Of a stretch of DNA of 64,000 nt, positions 45,616 through 55,030 are shown one piece after another. The stretch is from Podospora bellae-mahoneyi. Its lineage: Eukaryota; Ascomycota; Sordariomycetes; Sordariales; Podosporaceae. How positions within the stretch are numbered: position 1 is the first letter of the stretch; each line of letters starts with the position of its first letter. A program made the translations under genes and the position numbers. The stretch spans positions 1,054,001-1,118,000 of the forward strand of contig NW_026946360.1 in NCBI RefSeq assembly GCF_035222275.1. Direction: 5' to 3'. The notes beneath the pieces were generated by a model, which was given only the letters and a program-made list of their open reading frames with translations, was not told where the DNA came from and made no database searches.

Positions 45616-47106
45616 ATGGACACCATTGACAAGAACGAAAACCCTGCTCTGGCCTTTGAAGGCTGGACAGAGCATGCAAGTCGAGATCGCATCAGCACCG
45701 ATACCAAGGTACACCAGCTACTCAGCGCTGCATACCCGGGTCACCATGTTACACGCACACAGACATCGTCCTGTAATCTTTTGGGTTTCGCTGACGCCGG
45801 TTACGCAACCAAAACCCCGGATCGTCCACGTGGCTACGAGGCTATTCGCAAGTTTGTGGCCCCGAAACTTCGATACGAAAAGGACAATGACAAACTTGAG
45901 GATGAGGTACGCTTTGGTGCCTGGAAATACGAATGGGAAAGCCACTAATTCTTGGTATATGAATTGTCATTCAGGGACTACCTGCTGAGCCGGGTCATAC
46001 GGTTTCTCTATGTGATAACACCTCCTTCCGTGGACGGCGCGGTGGACATTGATGGCCACCATCCCAAGACCGATGAGCTTCTTCTGGTAGCCGGGAAGTG
46101 GACGAAAGAGATGCACGATGAAATATGGGTCTTTGACAACCAGCAGTGGATGAAGGATAAGGAGTTATACCGGAGTGTTCTTGGAGCGTCGTGGGACGAT
46201 GTCATTCTTGACCCGAGCATAAAGTCGAGCCTGGCTCAAGATGTCGAGCCCTTCTTTAACAATCAGTCTTTGTATAAGACACTCCGGGTGCCATGGAAGC
46301 GCGGTGTGATTCTTCATGGGGTACCGGGAAATGGAAAGACCGTGTCTATCAAGGCGATCATCAACTCATTGGCGGCACGCAATCCTCCGGTCCCCGCCAT
46401 GTACGTGAAATCGCTCGACGGATGTTCGCACCCAAAAGTCGCCATGCAGCAAATCTTTTCCAAGTCACGAATTGTCGCTCCATGCCTTCTGATCTTTAGG
46501 ACCTCGACAGCCTGGTCGAGGACAAGACACGCAGCTACTTCCTCAACGAGGTCGATGGACTTGACTCCAACGAAGGCATCCTAATGATATGCTCGACCAA
46601 TCACCTTGAAGGGATCGATGCGGCTATCACAAAATGACCCAGCCGCTTTGACCGTAAATACCACTTCAAAGTTCCGGAGCATGCCTTGCGGATGGCTTAC
46701 TGTCACCATTGGCGCGAGAAAGTGCTGGATTCCCCTGCGCTTGCCTTCCCGGTGGAACTGTGCTCTGTGCTAGCAGATCTCACGGATGACTTCAGCTTTG
46801 CTTATATCAAAGAGCTCTTCATTTCGTCTTTGCTTATGTTGGCCGGGGGTGCTCGTGACATCGAGGCTGGGGGCGACAACATCTCAGGAGCAGCGTTGGA
46901 TTGAAGCTCTGACGAGAACGAGGACAGTGCCAGCTCTAACAAACCCGGACGCGTCATGCCTGCAGTGACAATTCCAAGGAAGTTTAAGGAGATCCCTTGC
47001 TTGCTATTATCCTGGCTGAAGCCAAGTTGCTCTGGGAGCAAATGGAGAACGAGGAGACAGACGCCGTGAAGCGCAAAAAGGCAGCAACAGTATGCGCTTC
47101 GAGGCT
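45616..47106 (+). pseudogene. Broken paralogue of the AAA ATPase
   Basis: From ATG 45616 (MDTIDKNENPALAF) the sequence carries the same architecture as the gene at 27271: DEIWVFDNQQWMKDK, WDDVILDPS, Walker A HGVPGNGKTVSIKA, Walker B LLIFEDLDSLVEDK across a frame change, ICSTNHLEG, PSRFDRKY and a lid FSFAYIKELF. It is broken by a TAA (45946, CAA-to-TAA type, between ESH and FLVYE), a one-base loss near 46497, TGA 46635 and TGA 46902 (both CGA-to-TGA types), and a small shift near 47000 before a Lys-rich end (EAKLLWEQMENEETDAVKR). No known short intron explains these. The 3' limit is approximate. Confidence 0.85.
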
Positions 47107-47576
47107 GCCAGATTTTCTCTTTGAACTGCGTGATGATTGGTTATACTGGTAGGACAATAGTGCTCATTGAATACGTACATGGAATAACAGATCATTCAAC
47201 GGGCAGAAAGCCGAATACATGCCGTTTCTCTATTTTGGTCCCCTCGGCCTGATGATAAGCTTCTCTTGGCTACGTGCTATCGCCGTCAAGATCATGCTGA
47301 TGGATGCTCGAGCTGCAGGTTCCACTCACTCTAACCTGCTTCGAGAAGTGAAGCTGTGGGTCGGGCCCGTTTGGTCTAGCGTAGCAGGGGTCTCTGGCAT
47401 CCCCTGGCGGTGCTTGCTCCGAGCACAACAAGCCCCTGATGAACCGGAAATTGGCTTGGCAGGTTCTCCATTTTTCAAGGTCCAGGCAACTTCACTTTTA
47501 CTTTTGCAGCTCCTCAATCTTTGCACGCTTTCTTGAATTCCCATGATGGGAAGATAACGCCTGCCTTTAGCGCAGC
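47107..47576. other. Intergenic, nothing recognised
   Basis: Space between the dead AAA copy and the pepsin-like gene. No feature recognised. Confidence 0.35.
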
Positions 47577-49382
47577 ATGTCACTCGTTTATTTACTTTTG
47601 CAATGTTTTCTTTTTGCGACGGCGACGTCTGCCCATCTTTTGTTCCCCTTTACCCGTGAGAGAAACATCGCCAGATCGATCGATAGCAAAACAGCAACTG
47701 TTCCCGTCTCGGCGTCAGGGCACGTCTTCATCGTCAATGTCACCGTCGGGACCCCCCCACAACCACTGTCGCTTCTCTTGTCACCGTCCTCGCCTCACAC
47801 ATGGCTTCCCAACGCCGACGAGGCCATGCCTTGTTCGCAAGGCTTCAACCTGCTATCAGGTGGCTTTCATCCCACTGATGTTCTCTCTGGCTCCGCTTGC
47901 AAATGGGGGGCATTCACTAAATCCAAATCGTCGACATTCCAGGGGGCAGAAACGGTGAATTACCAGTTCGACGCGGCATATACCAGCACATTCACCGTGC
48001 GTGGCAGCAACTTCACCGATACACTAAAGATGGGTGATGTCGAGCTCGACAACTTCCCGATGGGCCTGGTGAATTCAGCCACGAATAATCAATGGATCGG
48101 GATGCTTGGACTCGGCAATGATGGCACCACGACCTACCCCCGCCGCTCAACCAAATATTATCCCAACTTTATGGATCGACTGGTATCTTCTGGAAAGATT
48201 GTCACCCAAGCATACAGCGTTTGGCTCAACAGTGCGGACGGATCATCGGGATCTCTGCTTCTAGGTGCCATTGACAAATCGCGGTTCAAGGGCGAGCTGA
48301 TACGCCTCAACACCGCTCGAGGTTACGACATCTTTCCCAGCGCCTTCGCCGTCTTATTGAACAGCATCAAAATGCTTGACGATTCGAAAGAGGCACTCAA
48401 GTTTGACGAAATCAGGCTGCTCTTTTCCCTCAGCCCTGCCGAATCCTTTTCGATCCTGCCCCGCGAACTCGCCGATCCCATCATCGCTGCAAGCGGTGCG
48501 ACCTGGAACACGACTATCGAGAGGGCCACCATTCCGTGTGATGCTGGATCAAAGAATACAAAGCTCAATCTCCGCCTTCAACTCGAGGGGCCGGACGGCC
48601 CCGTTCTCAACGTTCCCCTCGCAGATCTCATCGTCCCACAGGAAGTCACGAACTGGGAGATTGCCGTTGCCACCAACCCTCAAAGTCTCAATAGAAATAC
48701 CTGCCTTTTTGGAATTCAAAAGTCGAACAGCGGACAGTTCAACATTGGCAGCGCCCTCTTGCGACGAACCTACATGGTGTTTGATGCAGTCAACAAGGAA
48801 ATCGCCCTTGCTCCTGTCAAGCCTGGGACTTCTGCCACGAAGCCCACCATTGTCCCGTTTGACAAGGCCGGCGCACGCATTCCTTCCTCGAGACTTTATT
48901 GTGCTGAGGGCAGTGAGTGTGTGTCTGAGTCTTCAATTGCTCCAGAATCAGAAGAAGGCGTGGAGACCGTTGTTGAGGAGGATGAGCCAAATTCGAACTG
49001 GAAGAAGATTGTGATTGGGGTGGTCGTCCCTATTGGTGTACTAGCCATTGCCCTACCCATCATTTATGTCATTATCATGAGACGCAAGCGCCAGGCAAAG
49101 GCAAGGGAAGAAGCCCTCTCACGACAACGAGAAACAGATCACACAGACGGGGAGGATAGCTTCAAGGAGGATGAATATGGTGTCAAGGTTACAGTGTCCG
49201 TCTCTTCAAAGGTGTCAGTGGCAAAGGCACCGCCATCGCCCCAGTTCTTCTTGGGTGTGCCAGGGGGGTTTCCCAGCATCCCTGAAGACAGACAGTCACA
49301 GTATTCTGGAGATGCGCTTCTGGGACCTGATAGCAGGAGTGGGAGTAGGAATGGGAGTGAGAAGGAGGTGTCTAAGTGTTAG
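47577..49382 (+). CDS. Membrane-anchored pepsin-fold (A1) protein lacking both catalytic Asp
   Basis: 601 aa, intronless. Signal peptide MSLVYLLLQCFLFATATSA. The A1 fold begins VFIVNVTVGTPPQPLSLLL, where the first D-T/S-G is replaced by SPSSP (before HTWLPN). The second lobe's D-S/T-G is replaced in FSLSPAESFSILP. Other family motifs remain (GMLGLGNDG, SVWLNSADGSSGSLLLGAID, FNIGSALLRRTYMVFD). After a Cys pair (YCAEGSEC) and an acidic stalk comes one span (IVIGVVVPIGVLAIALPIIYVI), then a basic and Ser-rich cytosolic tail of about 95 aa. It is the last gene before the AT-rich repeat block. A protease is unlikely; a binding or sensor role fits the plan (inference). Confidence 0.9.
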   Translation: MSLVYLLLQCFLFATATSAHLLFPFTRERNIARSIDSKTATVPVSASGHVFIVNVTVGTPPQPLSLLLSPSSPHTWLPNADEAMPCSQGFNLLSGGFHPTDVLSGSACKWGAFTKSKSSTFQGAETVNYQFDAAYTSTFTVRGSNFTDTLKMGDVELDNFPMGLVNSATNNQWIGMLGLGNDGTTTYPRRSTKYYPNFMDRLVSSGKIVTQAYSVWLNSADGSSGSLLLGAIDKSRFKGELIRLNTARGYDIFPSAFAVLLNSIKMLDDSKEALKFDEIRLLFSLSPAESFSILPRELADPIIAASGATWNTTIERATIPCDAGSKNTKLNLRLQLEGPDGPVLNVPLADLIVPQEVTNWEIAVATNPQSLNRNTCLFGIQKSNSGQFNIGSALLRRTYMVFDAVNKEIALAPVKPGTSATKPTIVPFDKAGARIPSSRLYCAEGSECVSESSIAPESEEGVETVVEEDEPNSNWKKIVIGVVVPIGVLAIALPIIYVIIMRRKRQAKAREEALSRQRETDHTDGEDSFKEDEYGVKVTVSVSSKVSVAKAPPSPQFFLGVPGGFPSIPEDRQSQYSGDALLGPDSRSGSRNGSEKEVSKC

Positions 49383-49660
49383 CTGGCTATTTGTTTATAA
49401 TTCATTCGTTTATATGTAATAAAGAACCCATAAAGGCCCCACGTTAGTTTTTCTGCCAGATGTTTCCTTCTGCATTACAAGCCTTACATGTTAAGCACTT
49501 AACTACAGCAGTTACAGTGTGGTATAAAGTGTATATAAGAAAAGCCAATGTAGGGGGTTTATATGTTATTGAAATATACTATTCTATAATTCTTTTGCAA
49601 TAGTATTAATTAAAAATTATTTCGCTTTACTTTTGTAGGAGTTAAAGTACATCTATAACC
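49383..49660. other. Boundary of gene region and AT-rich RIP block
   Basis: AT content rises sharply here. It contains no ORF or known element until the repeat at 49661. Confidence 0.5.
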
Positions 49661-49689
49661 TATCAGTAATTCTCCGATGGATTGTAGTA
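49661..49689 (+). repeat. Copy 1 of a short repeat, possible DNA-transposon end
   Basis: Starts TATCAGTAATTCTCCGAT and matches 52932-52960 apart from two G/A differences. It is cut at 49690 by an LTR. The TA followed by TCAGTAATT resembles Tc1/mariner or pogo ends, but no matching inverted copy is seen. Confidence 0.4.
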
Positions 49690-50333
49690 TGTCACAACCC
49701 TGGTACAGGACGGGTTGTGGGGCCACGGGAATAGGGGCCAATCGGAAGAACGTACGAGAAGAACCAATCACAGTAAGGGACGACTGATCAGTACGCTCTG
49801 GGCACTGAGCAGACTGAGCAGAGTGCTTAGTCTGATCAGGGCATTAAGCAGACTAAGTAGTCGTGATTAGTGTGCTAAGGGCACTAAGTAAGAAGTAAAT
49901 ATAGTTTGGTATAAGATCTATATATACGGAGAAGCTAGCTAATATAAATAAATAATTCTATAATATATAATTTAAATTATAATTATAATATTTTATAATT
50001 ATATTAAAATATTTTATTATATATTATTTAACTATACCGAATTAAAAATATTTAAAAATAACCTTTAACTAATATCCCTTTTAGAGATTCTAAATAAAGG
50101 TTCGTTATATATTATATATTTACTTTAACTTTATTATAAATAAATTAAAGGTATTTAAACGCTATAATTAAAAATATTAAAACTTAACTTACCGTTAATT
50201 AGCTTTTTATATATATTTAAAAATTTAAAAATAAGTCGCGAATTTTATACGATTTTTTTATATAAAAAAATACTATACTTTATTAGGAACTTAGCGTTTT
50301 ATATAAAGAAAGAGATCGCGCTAAGCTCGAGTA
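49690..50333 (+). mobile_element. Ty3/Gypsy fossil: 5' LTR (type C U3) with short internal stub
   Basis: LTR 49690-50109 (TGTCAC..TTATA), followed by about 220 bp resembling the start of the internal region of the 54.6 kb element. The U3 part to about 49915 is GC-balanced with a direct-repeat-rich core (gagcagact type), then a TATA box (tctatatatacgg near 49920). Everything beyond is AT-rich. The U3 differs from the other LTRs here, while the R/U5 part matches them. The element is truncated and broken; old. Confidence 0.75.
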
Positions 50334-50717
50334 TGACGAACCCCTATCCAGAACCTCTGAAAGGGATACCGGTTGAAGGCTGCTTCTGAATAATCCTGGT
50401 TCGGTACAGCTAAACAGTGTACGACAAGATGTCTCAATGTAAACACAAGATACCGTGAATACAAGCTTGAATTGCATACTGCGGAACTGTCTATCTACAC
50501 CAGCCAGTTCCTCCGTATATATATATCCTGTGCCAAGCCTGGCGTTGTCCTGGATCGATAGACTCGACCCTCGATCCTATCGATACCTATCCCCTCCGGG
50601 GTTGACTCCCCTGGATCGATCCTCGATCCCAATGATCCTATTCTGATTGGTCCTTGATCCTGTGCTAATGATTGGTCCGTGGTGCGCCTGCGCCCCACTA
50701 GGTGTCAAGCCGTGACA
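50334..50717 (-). mobile_element. Solo LTR, type B, Gypsy family
   Basis: 384 bp on the minus strand; its complement runs TGTCACGGCTTGAC..GTTCGTCA, the same length and U3 as the LTR at 54647-55030. It is much less RIP-altered than that copy over its whole length. No clear target-site duplication is seen (GAGTA left, TAAAT right). Likely a younger solo LTR or remnant. Confidence 0.8.
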
Positions 50718-50935
50718 TAAATAGTTTCTATATTAATATAAATATATATTTTTTTTATATAATAATATTTAAATTGATAAATATATAAGTAATATAATAA
50801 ATAATTTCGGCCTTACTATCGGTTAATATTAAATACGTTCCCGGTAAAGTAAAGAAGGTTAAAATATTAATTTATCCGAGCTACTTTAATATAGTTTTAA
50901 TCTAAAGCTATAATTTAGTAATTATTTTTTTATAC
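50718..50935. other. AT-rich RIP-like sequence, not recognised
   Basis: Lies between the solo LTR and the inverted arm; no ORF or match inside the window was recognised. Confidence 0.4.
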
Positions 50936-51555
50936 TACTTATATTAGTAAGCTTAATAGAGGGCCGTTTAGGGATTATCGTACGACGGATAGGTATTAAA
51001 ATAACATTTATAATAATTATAAATAAAGAGATTATAATAATAAATATAGTTTCTTTACTATTACTTAAAGGGATATTATAGCCGAAGGGGAGGACGAGGG
51101 AAATAAATAAGCTATAAAAGGAAGCCAGAAGCTTATAATTATTAATAATTCCAATAACTAAATAAATTATATAATAATAAAAATTAAATTTATAATTTTT
51201 ATTTATTATTTAGATTTCTATAATACTCGTACGACGATATACTTAATATTATTCTATATAGCTCGCTATAATAATTTTAATAATACTTTTCTTTTTTATT
51301 TTAATAAAAGAAATTTTATCGGATCGTATAAAAAACTATTCCTTTATATAACCTTATATTACTATATATATATATTATTAATATATTTATATTTAACTTT
51401 ATATTTTTTACTTTTAATTCCTTACCGCTCGTATAATAATATACTTAATACTATTCTATATAACTCGTTATACTAATTTTAATAATACTTTTCTCTTTTA
51501 ATTTAATAAAAAAAATCCTATCGGATCGTATAATAAATTATTTAATTATATAACC
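50936..51555 (-). repeat. Left arm of a foldback-like inverted repeat
   Basis: Reads as the reverse complement of 54014-54640 with few differences and some indels. The outer part (50936-51215) is unique; the inner part contains about one and a half of the roughly 201-bp tandem units found in direct tandem on the right side. It is cut at 51556 by a solo LTR. Confidence 0.7.
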
Positions 51556-51997
51556 TATCACAGTTAACCCAACGGCAGGCCGCGCAGTATGTGGGGCGCG
51601 GGGCGTCCCTAGCCAATCATTAAGGAAACCAGGAGGCAGCCAATTAAGGCTGGCCAGAAGTGCTACGGCACCAAGAGGCCTGAGCAGTCTGCAGGATACA
51701 AGATGCTACGGGTGATCGAAGACATAGCACGATGAGCACTTCGCAGGATGCAAAGTGCTAGGAGTGATCGGGGCCGTAGCAGGGCGAGCACCTCAGGGCC
51801 CCGAGGTCTATATATACGGAGGAACTGGCTGGTGTAGATAGACAGTTCCGCAGTATGCAATTCAAGTTGTAGTTACAGTATTTTGTGATTACATTGAGAC
51901 ATCTTCGTACACTGTTTAGCTGTACCGAACCAGGATTATTTAGAAGCAGCCTTCAACCGGTATCCCTTTCAGAGGTTCTGGATAGGGGTTCGTCACA
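51556..51997 (+). mobile_element. Solo LTR, type A, Gypsy family
   Basis: About 442 bp with first base pair altered (TATCACAG instead of TGTCACAG) and end GTTCGTCACA. It carries two 50-bp direct repeats in U3 (GCAGGAT.CAA type) and TATA near 51811. Low RIP over its whole length, unlike the LTRs still joined to internal regions. No clear target-site duplication. Confidence 0.8.
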
Positions 51998-52931
51998 ATA
52001 GAGGCGGCCGAACCGCTAAATATTATATAAAGAAAATAATTAAACCGGTATATAAATATATAAAGGGTTATACTATATAAAAAAAGAATTAAACCGGTAT
52101 ATATAGATATAGAAGCGACCGAACCGCTATATATTATATAAAAAAAGAATTAAACCGGTATATATATATATATAGGCGCCCGAACCGCTATATACTATAT
52201 AAAAGAAATAATTAAACCGGTATATATATATATATATAGAGGCGCCCGAACCGCTATATATTATATAAAAACTTAAACCGGTATATATATGTATAAAGGC
52301 GCCCGAAGCGCTATATATTATATAAAGAATAATAATTAAACCGGTATATATATATATAGAGGCGCCCGAACCGCTATATATTATATAAAAAAAAATTAAA
52401 GGGGTATATATATATAGAGAGGCGGCCGAACCGCTATATACTATGTAAAGAAAATAATTAAACTGGTATATATATATATAGAGGAGCCCGAACCGCTATA
52501 TATTATATAAAAAGAAATTAAAGCGGTATATATATATATAGAAGCGCCCGAACCGCTATATACTATATAAAAGAAATAATTAAACCGGTATATATATATA
52601 TATATAGAGGCGCCCGAACCGCTATATATTATATAAAAACTTAAACCGGTATATATATGTATAAAGGCGCCCGAAGCGCTATATATTATATAAAGAATAA
52701 TAATTAAACCGGTATATATATATATAGAGGCGCCCGAACCGCTATATATTATATAAAAAAAAATTAAAGGGGTATATATATATAGAGAGGCGGCCGAACC
52801 GCTATATACTATATAAAGAAAATAATTAAACTGGTATATATATATATAGAGGAGCCCGAACCGCTATATATTATATAAAAAGAAATTAAAGCGGTATATA
52901 TATATATAGAAGCGCCCGAACCGCTATATAC
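51998..52931. repeat. About 61-bp minisatellite with 368-bp higher-order repeat
   Basis: About 15-16 tandem units with the core CCGAACCGCTATATA followed by a TATATAAA run and TTAAACCGGTATATATA. A block of six units starting near 52193 recurs at 52561 (period 368 bp) with about one base difference, so a recent tandem duplication is likely. Some units carry CGGCCG instead of CGCCCG. No coding capacity. Confidence 0.88.
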
Positions 52932-53037
52932 TATCAGTAATTCTCCGATAGATTATAGTACAATCCGTTAAAAAGCGCACCAAAAAAAACGCCCCACTTT
53001 AGAAACAGGGGGGTAGGATCCGTTGAGGAATTAGTTG
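52932..53037 (+). repeat. Copy 2 of the CAGTAATTCTCC repeat, possible DNA-transposon end
   Basis: Matches the 49661 copy and continues CAATCCGTTAAAAAGCGCACC, then AAAACGCCCC. It includes a small palindrome (GATTATAGTACAATC-like). It is little affected by RIP, unlike its surroundings. Its end merges into the tandem units at 53038. Confidence 0.4.
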
Positions 53038-54360
53038 TACGATCCGATGGGATTTCTTTTACTAAAATGAAAAAGAAAAGTATTATTAGAATCGCCATAA
53101 CGAGCTGCATAGAATAGTATTAAGTGTATCGTCGTACGAGCGGTGTGGAAATGGAAGTAAAAGAGGTGAAGTTGGGTATAAGTGTGCTGATAATGCACGT
53201 GCATGGTAGTGTAAGGTTATATAAAGGAATAGTTTTTTATACGATCCGATAAAATTTTTCCTATTAAATTAAAAGAGAAAAGTATTATTAGAATTACTAT
53301 AGCGAGCTACATAGAATAGTATTAAGTATATTATCGTACGAGCGGTATGGAAATAAAAGTAAAAGAAGTAAAGTTAGGTGTAAGCGTGCTAGTAATGCAC
53401 GTGTATAGTAGTGTAAGGTTCTATAATCAAATAGTTTTTTATATAATCCGATAAAATTTTTCCCATTAACTTAAAAAGTAAGGATATTATTGGAATTACT
53501 ATAACGAGCTATATAAAATAATATTAAATATATTATCGTACGAGCTATATAGAAATAGAAGTAAAAGATATAAAGTTAGGTATAAGTATATTAGTAATAT
53601 ACGTATATAGCAGTATAAGGTTATACAATTAAATAATTTATTATACGATCCGATAGGATTTTTCCTATTAAATTAAAAGAAAAAAATATTATTAGAACTA
53701 GTATAACGAGCTACATTAAATAGTATTAAGTATATCATCGTACGAGGTATATAGAAATGGAAGTAAAAGATATAAAGTTAGGTACTAGTAATACACGTAT
53801 ATAGTAATATAAAGTTATATAAGGGAATAATTTTTTATACGATCCAATAAGATTTTTCCCATTAACTTAAAAAGTAAAGATATTATTAAAATCACCTATA
53901 CGAGCCGTATAAATAATATTAAGTATATTATCGTATAAGCTATATAGAAATAAAAGTAAAAGACGTAAAGTTAAGTATAAGTATATTAGTAAGGTATATA
54001 TATAGTAATATAAGGTTATATAATTAAATAGTTTATTATACGATCCGATAAGATTTTTCCTATTAAATTAAAAGAGAAAAGTATTATTAAAACTGGCATA
54101 ACGAACTGTATAGAATAGTATTAAGTGCATTATCGTACGAGCGGTAGGGAATTAAAAGTAAAAAATATAAAGTTAAATATAAATATACTAGTAATATACA
54201 TATATAATAGTATAAGGTTATATAAGGGAATAGTTTTTTATACGATCCGATAAAATTTCTTTTATTAAAATAAATAAGAAAAGTATTATTAAAATTATTA
54301 TAACGAGCTATATAGAATAATATTAAGTATATCGTCGTACGAGTATTATAGAAATCTAAA
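53038..54360 (+). repeat. Tandem repeat, seven units of about 201 bp
   Basis: Units begin near 53038, 53240, 53442, 53643, 53838, 54039 and 54241 with TACGATCCGAT, giving steps of 202, 202, 201, 195, 201 and 202. Each contains TCGTACGAGC and GTAAAGTTAGG. The first unit is GC-richer; later ones are increasingly AT-rich by C-to-T and G-to-A change. The last units are shared with the inverted arm. Confidence 0.85.
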
Positions 54361-54640
54361 TAATAAATAAAAATTATAAATTCGATTTTTATTACCGTAT
54401 AATTTATTTAGTTATCGGAATTATTAATAACTATAAACTCCTAGCTTCCTTCTATAGCTTACTTATTTCCCTTGTCCTCCCCTTCGGCTATAATACCCCT
54501 TTAAGTAGCGATAAAAAAACTATATTTACTACTATAATCTCTCTACTTATAGTTATTATAAATATTACCCTAGTATCTATCCGTCGTACAATAATCCCTA
54601 AACGGCCCCCTATTAGGCTTACTAGTATAGGTAATATAAG
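54014..54640 (+). repeat. Right arm of the foldback-like inverted repeat
   Basis: Reverse complement of 50936-51555. The inner part is the last tandem units; the outer unique part (54361-54640) ends CTTACTAGTATAGGTAATATAAGG just before the LTR at 54647. Confidence 0.7.
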
Positions 54641-54646
54641 GAAAAG

Positions 54647-55030
54647 TGTCACGGCTTGACACCTAGTGGGGCGCAGGCGCACCACTGACCAATTATTAGC
54701 ACAGGATTACGGACCAATCAGAATAGGATCATCAGGATCGAGGGTCGATCTAGAGGAGTTAACCCCGGAGGGATAGTATCGATAGGATCGAGGGTCGAGT
54801 CTATCAATCCAGGATAACGCCAGGCTTAGCGTAGGATATATATATACGGAGGAACTGGCTAGTGTAGATAGATAGTTCCGTAATATATAATTTAAGCTTA
54901 TATTTACGGTATTTAGTATTTATATTAAGACATTTCGTCGTACATTATTTAGCTATACCGAATTAGGATTATTTAGAAGTAGCCTTTAACCGGTATCCCT
55001 TTCAAAGGTTTTAAATAGGGGTTCGTTATA
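54647..55030 (+). mobile_element. LTR, type B, of Gypsy fossil
   Basis: 384 bp, TGTCACGGCTTGAC..GTTCGTTATA. U3 contains two GGATCGAGGGTCGA repeats and TATA near 54836. The U3 is GC-balanced; sequence after the TATA box is strongly RIP-altered. It is followed directly by an internal region. Confidence 0.82.

Noticed and set aside
14308-49382. Secondary-metabolite gene cluster (Zn2Cys6 factor, GMC and FAD oxidases, P450 part, SDR)
   Set aside because: No PKS, NRPS, terpene or DMAT core enzyme is present, and the genes are spread among unrelated ones.
51998-52931. Telomeric or centromeric satellite
   Set aside because: Units are not TTAGGG-like, and one short array does not show a centromere; position on the chromosome cannot be judged.
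51998-54360. Regularly spaced repeats resembling a CRISPR array
   Set aside because: Units are head-to-tail with no unique spacers, and the genome is fungal.
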